A DNA stretch of 64,000 bases from NCBI RefSeq assembly GCF_048771995.1, contig NC_133024.1:4717001-4781000 (forward strand), in the 5' to 3' direction. The position numbers were made by a program, and so were the translations under genes. Every line of letters begins with the position of its first letter. Positions within the stretch are counted from its first letter, which is position 1. The notes under the pieces were generated by a model, which was not told the DNA's origin, made no database searches, and saw only the letters and a list, made by a program, of their open reading frames with translations. Shown here one piece after another: positions 48,131-59,177 of the stretch. Source of the DNA: Taeniopygia guttata (lineage: Eukaryota > Chordata > Aves > Passeriformes > Estrildidae).

Positions 48131-48895
48131 TGCCGGAGCTCACCCTGGGTCAGGGGTGGCTCCATGTGGTGGAAAAGTCTCTCCTCCACCCCGTGCTTCC
48201 AAAGAAAGGCTCAGCAGTCTCTGTTGTTCAGTCTCAAGGCAGTTTATTGCAAGTTATCTAAAAGATTTTCTTCTGGGGCTGCTGTGGTTTGCTCACAGCT
48301 CAGGCAGAGGCGCACACACACCCTGACGTCCTCTCTGACTCCCGACTGCTTCTTCTCTCCCCCTCTGCCCAGGGCTGCTGCTCTCTTTTATATGGTACAT
48401 TACGTGTTCATGCTTATAGTTTTTCCCCAATGCCTATTACCTATATTAAATGGTGCTTTTCTATCTTTTATATGGTACATTATGTGTTACATGGGTACAG
48501 TTTTTCCCCAATGCCTATTACCTTTATTAAATGGTGCCTTTCTACTCTAAACCAATCTGTGAGTGCCAATATCACCAGGAACAGGGAGGCAAGGAAGAAG
48601 AAAGAGGGAGGACAGGGCAGGCCCAAATCCCTCCATCTTAAAACCTCTGACCCCCATGTACAAAACCAAAACCCCCCTGTACAGCACTCAAAAATTCTTC
48701 CCTCTACTTTGTGACTACTTCTACTATAATATCTAAACTTTTGTGACTTCTTGTTCTCCCTGCAAGGTTGGTAAATCATTCCATGGCTCAAATCCAAAAT
48801 CACATCTGTTTCCAGCTGCCTGCCAGGGTCTCAAATGCTTCTGACCTGGGCCTGGAACCTCCAAAAGTGTCTGAGGGACATTCTGAGTTCCGACA
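48131..48895 (-). mobile_element. Solo LTR (ERVK-like) with perfect 6-bp target duplication and duplicated promoter segment
   Basis: The 765-bp element starts TGCCGGAGCTCA and ends TGAGTTCCGACA. These termini are inverted repeats with two mismatches. CTGGGT flanks it at 48125-48130 and 48896-48901. The minus-strand poly(A) signal AATAAA is at 48243-48248. An ~80-bp segment is tandemly duplicated (about 48385-48464 and 48465-48540), so the minus-strand TATAAAA occurs twice (48386-48392 and 48466-48472). It is a solo LTR without viral genes; open frames in it (up to 141 codons) are incidental. Confidence 0.92.
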
Positions 48896-48901
48896 CTGGG
48901 T

Positions 48902-49644
48902 CACTTGCATGAAGAAGTAACTATCCATCCATGAACACTGTCACCTGGCTGTCCCTTGTATCGGATGTATCAGCTCAAGGTTCAGAGCTTCTCTGTAGAA
49001 TCAGAGAGCAGAAGGTACCAAACTAAGACTTGTCTTTTAAGGATTTGATGTGAAGTCTAATCAAAGCCTTGGCTGGAAGATATGAACATGTTAGTGCCAA
49101 GTAGCAGGAATCTGGTATCCTCAGGTCTAGACAACAGCTGAATAGCATTTCTGTCTGTCATGTCCATCACAACAGTGACAGACAATTACCAATGTATTTA
49201 GTCCAGACCTGGCAAAGCATTTTAACCAAGACCACAGACTACTCTGTGGCAGAGCTGAGATCAAAAGCTGACCCTTTGACCTCCAGTCGAGTGCTTCAAC
49301 CACATGAACACATTTGTTGTGCTATTTGCTCTCCCTTTTCATGAACCTTTCTGTATTTTTCATACCTAATTTGTCCTTTGTTGTGGGTGGTTAGGGACCA
49401 ACAGATTCCCTAAATTAAGCAAGTATTGGTCCTGGGAGGTCCATAGATAGAAGGAAGCTCAAGCAAAACAGGGAGAAACACAGAGATCTGCAGAACCTGA
49501 ACGTTTTGGACAGTGAAATTAACATCCAAAACTGGAGCCTGAATTTTATATGCTCTTTACTACCTTGATCCTTTAGGTAGTACATCTTTATAAAGAGCCA
49601 CAGTGTTTGATATTTAATCTAAATACCTTCTATCTGTCCTACAG
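48902..49644. other. Intergenic or intronic DNA with one ancient SINE-like piece
   Basis: Unique-looking sequence apart from the MIR-like piece at 49235-49310. Confidence 0.5.
49235..49310 (-). mobile_element. Possible MIR/CORE-type ancient SINE fragment
   Basis: 'tggcagagctgagatcaaaa', 'tttgacctccagtcgagtgc' and 'ttcaaccac' follow the reverse complement of a tRNA-derived SINE head (GGCAGAGCTGGGATTCGAACC...GACTCCAGTGCTC...CCAC). Such SINEs are old and rare in birds. Read by eye only. Confidence 0.4.
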
Positions 49645-49761
49645 ATATTAACACAACTTCTTGTCACTGCCCTGGTGGCTACCAGTGTGTTGAGAGTTGC
49701 ATTTTCTGCGTCTCCATGAGGAACAAGCATCATGATAGCCTTTTCTGTGACTTCCTACCAG
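49645..49761 (+). CDS. Candidate TNF-receptor-type cysteine-rich exon
   Basis: A strong pyrimidine tract ends CTACAG at 49644. A 117-base stretch, phase 1 at both ends and open throughout, reads into a motif NTTSCHCPGGYQCVESCIFC. This fits the TNF-receptor pattern N-T-x-C-x-C-x2-G-x2-C-x4-C-x2-C seen, for example, in CD27 and 4-1BB. The 3' donor (CAG|GTCCTT) is weak. The phase fits both the signal exon ending at 38234 and the piece starting at 51569. The motif is short, so chance or a decayed gene cannot be excluded. Confidence 0.25.
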
Positions 49762-51568
49762 GTCCTTTTCAAGTCCCTCCTTCCCTGCTCCCATTCTTGA
49801 CTCTTGGTATTTTTCATCTGTGCTATTTCAGCCACTTTGCCTTGTGTCTTTCCAGCTGGGTGGGGCTAAGCTATAAAAGGAATCTGACCATCTTCCCTTG
49901 TTCCTTGGCACAGAGCCTTGGGCTATACACAGCTTGGCTAAATCATTCCATGCATTCCTTTCACTCTGTAGGAAGAGTCCAAAGGTTTTGTCACCATGCC
50001 CCCCTGCAACAGGAAATTACTGCTTTGCAGCTGCCTTGACTCACAGATCTTGGGGTGGATTTGTCTCAAGAATCTTGTGTACAGAAAGATTCCATGGCAG
50101 CATTGAATCATAAAGAGATGATGGAAGTGTGTGCAACGAGCAAGCACCATGAAAATGCTTTATGTTCCTAGACAGACATTTCTCCCCAGATCTTTCTCCT
50201 GCTGCCATTTTCCAGTTAGAAATACATGGTTTCACCCAATTGCTCAAATGTCAGAATTTTATGAAACATGCCTCAGTTACCATTTGGTGGACCACGACCC
50301 AGCTCTGCCTTTTCCATTGGTGACTCTGATGAACACAGGGTTTCTGACAAAGCAGACATGATGACATTGCATAAAAGCCACGTCCCACTCAAAGGATAAG
50401 GACTAGCCACAGTTTTAGCTTTCCTCTACAGAAACATGGGAAGTAATACAAACTCACACAAACTTAATGATGCCAGCTGCCCTTGAAAGAGGGTCTCAGG
50501 ATTAAGAAGGGCATTTGCCTGATCTCTAAAGCCTTTTGCACACATCAGAAGTCACAACTACATTACTAAAGGTGTTTGTCCTAAGGAGAGAGGCCTAGCC
50601 TTAGGGTGGGAGCCATGGGGAATCCTATTTCTGTCTCCAGTGCATATCTGTTGGCACAATATTTGTGCTTGTGTCTTCTCAGGAAGCATTTGAATCCATC
50701 AACTCCATATTGCAGCCCCAGAAGATCTTCTACATTGTGGTGACCAGGACATGTGTATGTCTTTGAGTGCAGATGGGGTGTCCTGGAACGGACTGTGCAT
50801 GCAAGATTTCCTGGGCAGTGCTGGAAGACTGTGTGAAGTGGAGGGTGAAAAGTTATAGAGTTGGCTCATTCCTAAAGATAGATTAGCTTTTCTTTACTCA
50901 GGATGATCAGGGAGGAGGCATTGTGGCTTATTTTGGGAGATAAATTATAGGACTACATTGACAATCCCGATTTCCTGCAGCTGGAGAGAAATGTATGGGA
51001 CAAGGTGGCTGGAGCTTTCCAAGTGTTTTCATACCTAGTTTTATCTTCCAGAAGCCTTCTATGCCAAGCCCATCCAAGTCCCTTATTACTGCTTATTTTT
51101 AAACCCAGGCTGGATATCCAAAGTCCAAGATGACTAAAATTTCCAGGCTCTGTCCACAGCCTGCTTGTTTCACCCATGCTGGAAAACTAACTGAGAATAC
51201 CCAAAATTTGTGTCATGATTTGCACTGAGAAGTTACATCATTCAGCATCTGGTATCATGGTGAACATGGGATCCTTCTGAGGGTCTCACATCATCGTAGA
51301 ATATGGCCATGCTTACTTATTCACTTATACATCAGATTTTTCTTGTGTTCAGAGTGGTAACTGAGCATGTGAAGTGAATGCACATCATCTCTGTGGTCTG
51401 CAGAGATGATGTTCTAGGAACTTGGAAAGGCCAGTACAACAGCATGCCTTTCTGTTTCTCTGTATTTCAGACCTCTAGTTACATATTTGGTTTATGCTAT
51501 GGACAGCTGCTGGATTGCAGCTTCTGGAATACTTGGTCAGGGTGACAGGGTGCTGAGTTTCTTCACAG
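49762..51568. other. Intergenic or intronic DNA, nothing firm
   Basis: Unique-looking sequence. A splice-acceptor-like CTTCTCAG before 50683 is followed by an open frame (EAFESINS...), but its phase does not fit the neighbouring candidates. Confidence 0.4.
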
Positions 51569-51690
51569 GGTCTTACAACTGGAGAAATAACTTCTTGAAA
51601 GAGCCTTGGCATTGTACTTTGGATGTGCTGGATGGTTCCCACAGGATGCCCAGAGGAAATGGCTTTTCTCTAGCACAGCTAGAAATGTGA
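51569..51690 (+). CDS. Candidate last piece of the TNF-receptor-like gene or pseudogene
   Basis: The acceptor TTTCTTCACAG ends at 51568. In phase 1 the sequence reads GSYNWRNN...EPWHCTLD... and stops at TGA 51688-51690. The order G-x-[YF]-N ... P-W-x(1,2)-C-[ST]-L-D resembles the 4-1BB/GITR third cysteine-rich domain (GTFN...RPWTNCSLDG). The expected final cysteine, transmembrane helix and tail are missing, so if real it is truncated or decayed. Confidence 0.18.
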
Positions 51691-51768
51691 CCTTGCAATC
51701 TTTGCTGTGGGTGATGACCTCATTAGGAAAAGGGCACTGGGATTTTCAATGAGAAGCTCAAGACAGGA

Positions 51769-51840
51769 GGGAATACTTTATATACTTTTTGAACATTTGC
51801 TCCAGGGAATACTTTATATACTTTTTGAACATTTGCTCCA
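51769..51840. repeat. 36-bp perfect tandem duplication
   Basis: 51769-51804 and 51805-51840 are identical copies of a 36-base unit beginning GGGAATACTTTATATAC. The lack of divergence implies a recent event or an assembly duplication. Confidence 0.97.
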
Positions 51841-54800
51841 GGGCTTATAGATTACATCCTGTTCAAAGTGTTCTTTTTTAGTAAGCTCAAAGCTTAAATT
51901 CCATTTGAAGGGGGGATTTAGCATGGACCTCTTTGCTTTGACAAATCTGAAACATTTAACATGTACTCAGTGTTCTGGTGACTTCAGTGAGAAAAAAACT
52001 TCTGGGGGTCTGCTCAAGTGCTGACTAATGAATTACAGTAATATTAATCCATAAGCTTTTTCCTCAACTCAAATCTGAGTCAGATTTCCTGTTGCTGGCT
52101 CTATCTCTATTTGGTGCCCAGTGAAGCTGGTGGAAACTTTAAAATCTGGCAGCATGTGGCAAATAAGGAAAATAGCTCTTTATTTTTAGTTCTGCCAAAA
52201 TCTCAGCTGAAGGTTTGTCAAGAGGTCACCAGTCCACCTTTCATTACAAACTTGCTGACTCTGAACTTACATTGTTGTTTGTTTGATTTTCTTAAGTGTC
52301 TGATTATCTGTATAAAAGACTGAAACAGAGTGTTACTGCACAAGTTTCAACTTTTTACAAAGAGAAGCAATAGAAAAACAAAACAAACAAAACTCCCTCA
52401 ATAAATCTCCAGTTAAAATGTTGCATCTGAGCAGACTACTGGCATCAGTTTCTGCTCTGGGATGAAACTTTGTCCATCCTCCAGTGAGCCTTTGAGCCAA
52501 AGTAATTGTTGGTCAGGTACAGTTTCTTCATGAAGGTCAAGCCCTTAACCTCCAGTTCTTCTTTTGCTGGCAGCCTGGAGCCTGAATATTTTGGGACAGA
52601 TGTTCAGGGATGTGGATCACTTAGAAAATAGGGGGACCTGTTTACCCTTTCTTGGAGTTAGTCTGAAAGATATTATTCAAATACTTTTTCTTCATGATGG
52701 ATTTTTCCTTTTAGTTTTAAAAAATCCGGTCTATTATTTTTTTCTAGTGAAAGAAACCACAAATAATTTTTCTTCTCAAAAAAAGAAAACAACAACAACA
52801 AAAAAAACAAAACCCACAAAACCAAACCCAAAGCCAAAACAAAATGAAACAAAACCCAAACCAAACCAAACAAACAAAAAAAATCCATCCCCCAGAAAAC
52901 CCCCACTAGTGGTCTTGGGTCCTATATGGGACACTTAAGAAAAGAGCATGTCTTTTAACAATCTCAAAATATTCAAAGTATTCAAAGCAAGTCAAAAGCC
53001 TCATGACCTTCATCCAGGAAACACTGGCTAACAATCTGTGCTATACAACTTGGCCTTCCACCCAGTTGCTGTCCTGTGCAGGTTGTAGGGGTGCACCAAG
53101 ATAGCGTTTCTAATAATCTCCTTGGAGACAAAGAGCAGAAAAATTTACATCCTGAATGAAGCAGGGATCCAACAGAAAATTATATTTCTAAGTGTAAGTT
53201 AGTTAATGCCTGGATGCCCAAGCTTGCTCCCAAAATCCTTACCAGGAAAAGTGTGTGGAAGGAAATGGGATTTTTGGCAGAAGGTCACTTATTACGTGCA
53301 TCCTGAAATGGCTGGAGTGTGACATGGGCATCGGGAAACAGCAAAACTGTAGGGACAGGCAGCATTTCTTGCTCCTAAATGCGTGTAGGAAGGAGATCAA
53401 GTTGCACCCGTTCCTCTACTCTTCCTGTGCTGGTTTCCTCAGCAAGAAAACCTGCATGCATGTGTGAGGAAGGATCTAAAGTGCCTTCCAGCAGGGCTCT
53501 GGTTGAGGTGGTTGTCCCCAGGTTTAGATACTTCGGTAGAAAATCAACTCAGATGAAGGAAGGATCCTCTACATTTAATGTAGCTTTAGTTTCCTATTAA
53601 GTTTCTGAAATAAATGTATATGCTCAGTTTTTCCAGAATATCAGATGAATTTGCAAGAGATTTTTTGTTTCTTTCTTGAACTTGGGTACCCATCTTCCAA
53701 CTGGCCTGTACCCAACACATCTGTGTCTTACTCAGGTTTATGTGTCCTCTTTCTACTAAGAGCAATGACCACTGTTCTACCAGAGGGTTGCTTGGGTGAT
53801 ACCAGAGATGTTGGGATTGCTTGGTCCTTGGGAAAACAGTCTAGGAGGATACTGGGATATCCAGCTGAGTGCTCAAGTTATCCATGCATTGAACCAGCAG
53901 TGTCTGAGAGGGCACGTGCTGCTCCCATCTCTGCCATGATACACAGAGGGAAGCAGTAGCTTCCCAAGAGATGAGTGTGCTTACAGTGCATTACAAGGAA
54001 GGTCTCAGGGCTTCCTGCCCACACCCTGCCTGCTTGCCCAAGCACAGTAGCACAGACCCCTCACCCAGCAGACCCAGCAGAGAACACTGACACATCTGAG
54101 AATTAACAGGTTCAAAAAGAGAGATGAAGATTGGTCTGACTCCAGTTCTGGCGTAGAAGATTCAGTTGGGAGGAAGGGAAGAGTTCCAGATTCCTGATCT
54201 CTTCACAAATGTTCTGTTATTTTCTCACCAAAATGGTGTTTTGTCTGTATTCCCTTCAGCAATCACAACAAAACACACATTTTCTCACCCCAAAATAAGG
54301 TAAGAATTTCTGGTAACTTTTGCCTGGAAATGTGGCTGAAGTAGCTATGGACAATTAATTAACAACATAGACACAAAGCAGACCCCCAGTCCTGGTATTA
54401 GTTGGCAAGAATTGTCTAGCAACTCAATCTAAACTGCTGCCAGGAGGGTGAGATGGGAAGGAAGCCTGAACACGTCACAGAGGAATTTATATCACAGGCT
54501 ACACTTTCACATGTGATGTTTTTTCCCCCCACCTACTCACACAGTAGGTTTGTGACTTTAATCTGTTTATTTTTAGTAGGAAGTATAAGTAGGTAAATAC
54601 TCTGAACTGATAGTGCTCTGAGCGAATATTTTAGGCAGGGAGGATTAATAGTATATGCATGCTAATTGTTGTTATGTTTCTGGGTAATATTGATTTTGGA
54701 CTTGCTCCACACACTCCCACACTCCAGGAGAATAGTTGTTCAGCTACTATCACAAACACTCCCTGCTACTACTGTACAAACTTCTCAAGGTGGGGGTTCC

Positions 54801-54939
54801 ACACCTCCCACATCCCCCTCCTGTTCTCTGCTAAAAAAGTTGGAGCCATTGGAAGCTGCCAAATAGGTCTTTGGAGAGAATCCTCTTGTTTGTCTGCAGG
54901 ATGAGTGGAGGAGAGACTATGGCCATGCAGGTTGTGAGA
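51841..54939. other. Intergenic DNA, nothing recognised
   Basis: Holds the A/C-rich tract at 52778-52890. Otherwise unique-looking, with small overlapping open frames and no domain. Confidence 0.5.
52778..52890. repeat. A/C-rich low-complexity tract
   Basis: Runs of AAAACAACAAC, CAAAACCCA and CCAAACCAAAC. Derived open frames rich in Lys, Pro and Thr are artefacts. Confidence 0.9.
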
Positions 54940-55045
54940 AATGATACTCACTTCTAAAAAATTTAAAAGGTTTATTAAAATCTTATCAAAAATACAACAG
55001 AAGACTGAATAGAGAAAATATTATAGTGCTGGGAGCAGAGGATCT
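54940..55045 (-). mobile_element. LTR fragment related to the one at 5427-5850
   Basis: 'aaaatttaaaaggtttatta', 'aatcttatcaaaaatacaac' and 'attatagtgctgggagcaga' align with 5440-5525. A minus-strand AATAAA lies at the same place. Only the first ~100 bases are present. Confidence 0.55.
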
Positions 55046-55113
55046 TTCCCACCATCAGCACCTTGGTCTGTGCCATGGATCTTTCCCACCATCAGCACCT
55101 TGGTCTGTGCCAT
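55040..55113. repeat. 37-bp perfect tandem duplication
   Basis: 55040-55076 and 55077-55113 are identical copies of a unit starting GGATCTTTCCCACCATCAGC. Confidence 0.97.
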
Positions 55114-55141
55114 GCATTCAGAGTGCCACACGCCCTCCTCC

Positions 55142-55305
55142 AAATCATAAACCACACAATTGTTTAGGTTGGAAAAGATTATTGAGTTGAATTGTTATGC
55201 CAGCACTGCCATATTCACCACCAAGCCACGTTCACATCTTTTGGACACTTCCAAGGATGGTGATTCCACCATTCTGTAGGCAGCCTATTCCAGTGTCCCA
55301 TCCCA
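55142..55305 (-). mobile_element. CR1 LINE 3' fragment, minus strand, diverged
   Basis: 'caattgtttaggttggaaaa', 'gattattgagttgaattgtt', 'gccagcactgccatattcac' and 'ggacacttccaaggatggtg' follow the reverse CR1 tail with many differences. Confidence 0.75.
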
Positions 55306-55479
55306 CAGCAAAGCTCAGTTCTGTGAGGCAGTCTCCATGGCATAGAAATCTAGATCTTCTAGGACTATGTTGAGGAAGCTGTCTCATGCTTTTCTTTAGT
55401 CATCCTAACTAACTAAAGAATTTCTTGGTAATTTCCAAGGGGAACTTAATTTAGATTTGACATAAGAACTTCTGTTGCA

Positions 55480-56140
55480 GTGTGATTTCATGGTTTACCC
55501 CAGAACCCCGGGTATCACCCCTGAAGATTTCCTCCCAGGTGTGTCATCACCCCTCCTTTCCCCACCCTGACCCTGCCAGCACTGTCTGTCACTCCTGGCA
55601 TTCCAGAAGTGCATCAAGTGGTTGGGCAGATTCAAAAGATGCCCTCCACCCACTGGGGGATATTGGGCCATCCAGGGGTCCTTTGTCCCCTGAGACCTCC
55701 TCTCCTGTACCTGGTTGGTGCCTCCCTACCCCTTCCCCCTTCCCTCCCCCAGGTAAAAGGGACAGACATGGTCTGAGAGTTCTGTTGGAGCAATTACTGG
55801 ATTCAGAGCCTGCGGACCAGAATAAAAGCTCTGGATTAAAACTCTCCGTCAGAACCTACTCCTTTCCTTCACCATAGCCTTAAAAGCCTCTCCAGCAGAG
55901 GGAAACCTGAGGGAGCAGACCCTTTGTGAGAGGAATCTCCATCCCACTGCCACCTGAGCTCCAGCATGTCTGGGCTTGTCTCCATGCACCCAGCTAGCCA
56001 AAAGTGTCTCTGGGGTGAAACACCACAGTTGCTGCCATTTGGTTCAGCTGCAGGGGCCAGACAAAACAAGTCCCATCCCCAACATTGGTAATATCAATAA
56101 ACTTCCATTCCTTACATTACTGCTGTCTGCTAATCTCTAG
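55480..56140 (+). mobile_element. Probable ERV LTR, plus strand
   Basis: It begins TGTGATTTCATGGTTTACCC, close to the common avian LTR start TGTCATGGTTTA. It has a C-rich U3, AATAAAAGCTCTGG near 55831 and a second poly(A) signal AATATCAATAAACTTCC near 56091. Length and order fit an avian ERVL-type LTR as I remember it. No target duplication was resolved. Confidence 0.6.
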
Positions 56141-56269
56141 ACTGTAGATTACTGCAATATGACCACAGAGTCCAGGAAGGACAGGACAGAGAAAAAGGGA
56201 AAGGGAAATAATGAAGTCCTTTGGAAATCACACAAAGGACACCCTTTCCGCCTCAACCAAGATCAAGAA

Positions 56270-56870
56270 TGTGATTTACAACGTGTTATAAATGAAAATT
56301 TATTCAGCCAAATTAAAAAAATAAAAATAGTTTTATTTGCGGTCAAATTCTATCTAGCCAGCTACGAAAAAAAACCCAGTGCTGAGCCTGGGGATCGACC
56401 CTGGGTGTGCAAGAAGGAGTCAGCCTCAGCAGAGGTTTTTCACCTATGCCCACACACCTCCATCCTGGCACAAGCAGTTTTTATAGGGAAAATTCCACCT
56501 GAGGCCAAGATTTCTGCAATCAGTCTTTTCTTCTATTCAGAGTCCATAGGTTAATAAGATTTTCTCTTTTGGTGATGAGGAAGAACAATTCAGTGTTCGG
56601 AGTTGTTGAATCCTGTGATGAAATTTACAGGAATGCTGCATTTACATGTATCTGTTCGAGGATTTCTATAATATCCATCTTGGGTCATTCAGGTGATGAT
56701 CAGCACCTGGGGTCCCAATATCTCCCCAGACATGGCCCATCTCCTGGCAAGCCGTACCTTCTTACTTGTAAATCAGTATCGAGTATAACCTAACAAGTAT
56801 TTAACATTACATATTTAACACAAGGAATGGCATGAATTATGTTTATTACCCATAACATAACGAAAACGAA
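56270..56870 (-). mobile_element. Possible LTR remnant, minus strand
   Basis: 'ataaaaatagttttatttgc' (minus-strand AATAAA) is followed by a segment with a tRNA-T-arm-like GGGGATCGACCCTGGG near 56390, then A+T-rich DNA. The arrangement resembles the start of an LTR read backwards. Edges and family are uncertain. Confidence 0.3.
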
Positions 56871-58441
56871 CCTCACTCTCCTAAAAATGTTCTTGGACAC
56901 GAAAATGTTTTAAGAATGAAGTTGGGTAATTTATACTTTTTTCTCTAGGTGTGGAAGGTAAGGAGAAAAAAGATAATGGGAGGCACAGCCCATCTCAGTC
57001 AGGAACTTGGTAACTTTTGAGTTCTTATAAATTCTGCAAACAAGGGTAGCACTACCAAATCAACCATCTAGGTGCAAACTGTGGCTGTGTCTCACTGTAA
57101 CAGGAGCTGCAGCTCTTTGTAGGGGATTTTGGTAGTTCCTCTCTAGTTGTCCTGCTGGCATCTGTATACCATCATTTCCTACATTCCATCTGTACATACC
57201 ATGTACATCCAAATTAACCAATTTACCAGATCAACTCTTTTACTCGACTTTTGCAAAGGGACTAAAGCTCTGGGGCCAGAGTTGTTCTTGTGCCATCTCC
57301 ACCTTGATTGAAAGATTTAAAGGATCTAGGTTACATTTACCCTCAAGTCTAAAGTTTGCAACCCCTGTTCCTCAACCCATTTACTTCAGCTTGAGGTTCC
57401 TATTTTATTTCCATACAATAACTTTCCATAAAGCACCTGTGCTAACCCTAACCAGAAGTAACCCCAAGCCCTGCAGAACTTTCACAGTGGCTGATCAGAC
57501 GAGGCAGTTCCTCACTGTCTGTGCCCTACTATCAGTTAAATTTCATAGCAATTATTTATAATATGGCCATTTAATAACAATTATTTTTCGTAAAGCCTTA
57601 TCCTGTGTTCTCTGTACTTAGTAAGTTCTGCTTTGCAGCATCTTCCTGGGTTAAGATGCTTTGGCAGATATTTATTATGATTTTGGTCTTCTCAATTCTC
57701 TTTATTACAGGAGAACTCATGCATGCCTCAGGACAAACCCACAGGGGAAAACAATCTGCAACCAAATGAGTATGTGCATCTTCAAAGAATGGCTCTAGCA
57801 AGCCTCCACCCTGACCAAAATCCCTGCTTCACAGGGAAGGCAGCCCTCCAGCTCTCAAATTAGTAATTCTGGGCTTGGATGTGTCACATTTACATGGTAT
57901 ATTTGAACAAAAGATGTAAATCAAGAGCTAAAACTATGCTGTGGTCACATATACATCTATATTATATATTTTAATGCAAAAACCAAGGCTGCACAATGCT
58001 CAGTTACAGCTATTGCATCCACCTGTAGATTGATGCAGTTGGAAAAAAACCTTTCCAAGCATTCAAATCTTTCTCTGGACACCTTTTTAATATTAAGAAA
58101 TACTAGAAAGTTACATCTGATGACAGTGTTTTGTTAGTACCCTGTGTCTCTGCAGTCCTGAAGTGGGTGCAGGAAGAATTGAACAAGTTGCAGTCTGGAG
58201 AAGAAAACAAATATCCCTCTTTCTGGGAACACTTCAGCTTCAGCTACAACACTTTGTTCTCACTAAATTTGTGCTTCTTCCCTGTGGTTTGTTCTCATCT
58301 CATTGTGAGTCTCTTCTCAATATAGTATTTTTATTTCACATCCAAAATAAACCAAGAAAAAAACCGGGGGAAAAAAAAAAAAAAAAAAGCACATACTAGG
58401 AAAGAATAAAAGATAATGCACAGGTGGTCACTGGAAAAGGT
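56871..58441. other. Intergenic DNA, no gene recognised
   Basis: Unique-looking. An acceptor-like CTCTGCAG at 58157 precedes a frame reading VLKWVQEELNKLQSGEENK..., with no recognisable family. An A-run of about 17 lies at 58371-58388. Confidence 0.45.
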
Positions 58442-58489
58442 TGTTGAGTTTCCATCATGCTAGATTTCCAAAAACCACACATGACATGG

Positions 58490-58570
58490 TCCTGAGCAGT
58501 CTGACCCTCCTTTGAGCAAGAGGTTTGGACCAGATAATCTCCAGAGCTTCCTGCCAACCTCACTGATGTG
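58490..58570 (+). mobile_element. CR1 LINE tail fragment, diverged
   Basis: 'tgagcaagaggtttggacca', 'gataatctccagagcttcct' and 'gccaacctcactgatgtg' resemble the CR1 tail (ttggactagatgatctccagaggtcccttccaacct). Confidence 0.6.
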
Positions 58571-58879
58571 GGCACAAGGAAGTGTTCCCAGCTTTTTGCT
58601 TTATGCAGGTCTTGGGCAGCATCCTTGACAGTAAAAAAACCTGTGCAAAGAGACACTTTCAGAGCCTTTAGCTGACTTCTGGTAGAGCCTGATATGAAGG
58701 AAGTCACAAAATACTGGAGATCTATGAGCCTCTGGAACAGCTCTGGCTAAGAGCTGTGACAAGCTGATTTTTTACCATTAAAGACAATTTCTGAACAATG
58801 TATTTGTCTAATGAGTATATATTTGGCTCTTACAAGTAAGGATTATCAAAGTTTTACTCAAAGCATCACCAAAAAGGAT

Positions 58880-58965
58880 TCATGCTAGGTAGTTTGGGCA
58901 TTCAGGTGACAGAATTAGATAATCTTGGTTCCTTCCTTCCAAGCCAAACCATTCTATGGAGCCTA
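58880..58965 (+). mobile_element. CR1 LINE tail fragment, diverged
   Basis: 'aattagataatcttggttcc', 'ttccttccaagccaaaccat' and 'tctatgga' follow the CR1 3' end. Confidence 0.65.
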
Positions 58966-59177
58966 AACCCCATATGTAGTCCATAAAAGACTGGCTGATA
59001 TGGCTACCTCTGAAGGGTCCAGTAACAGCCCAAAAAGCCCATGGTCCTAATCACCCACTCCCAGCTGGGTGACAAGAGTAGCTGTTCTAAATCCATTTAA
59101 TAACAGCTACAGAAAACAAGATCACCAGGATCACAGAAAATTTCAAGACTGCTAAAAGCCATACTGAGCTGGAAAGC

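Noticed and set aside
48164-48714. Open frames of 128 and 141 codons
   Set aside because: They lie inside a solo LTR and partly encode its tandem duplication twice.
50684-50756. Acceptor-bounded frame EAFESINS...
   Set aside because: In phase 1 it hits a stop at once, and in phase 0 it does not join the neighbouring candidates. No family recognised.
58158-58325. Frame VLKWVQEELNKLQSGEENK after an acceptor-like site
   Set aside because: It looks mildly coding but has no good donor, ends in a hydrophobic run and stop, and matches nothing I know.
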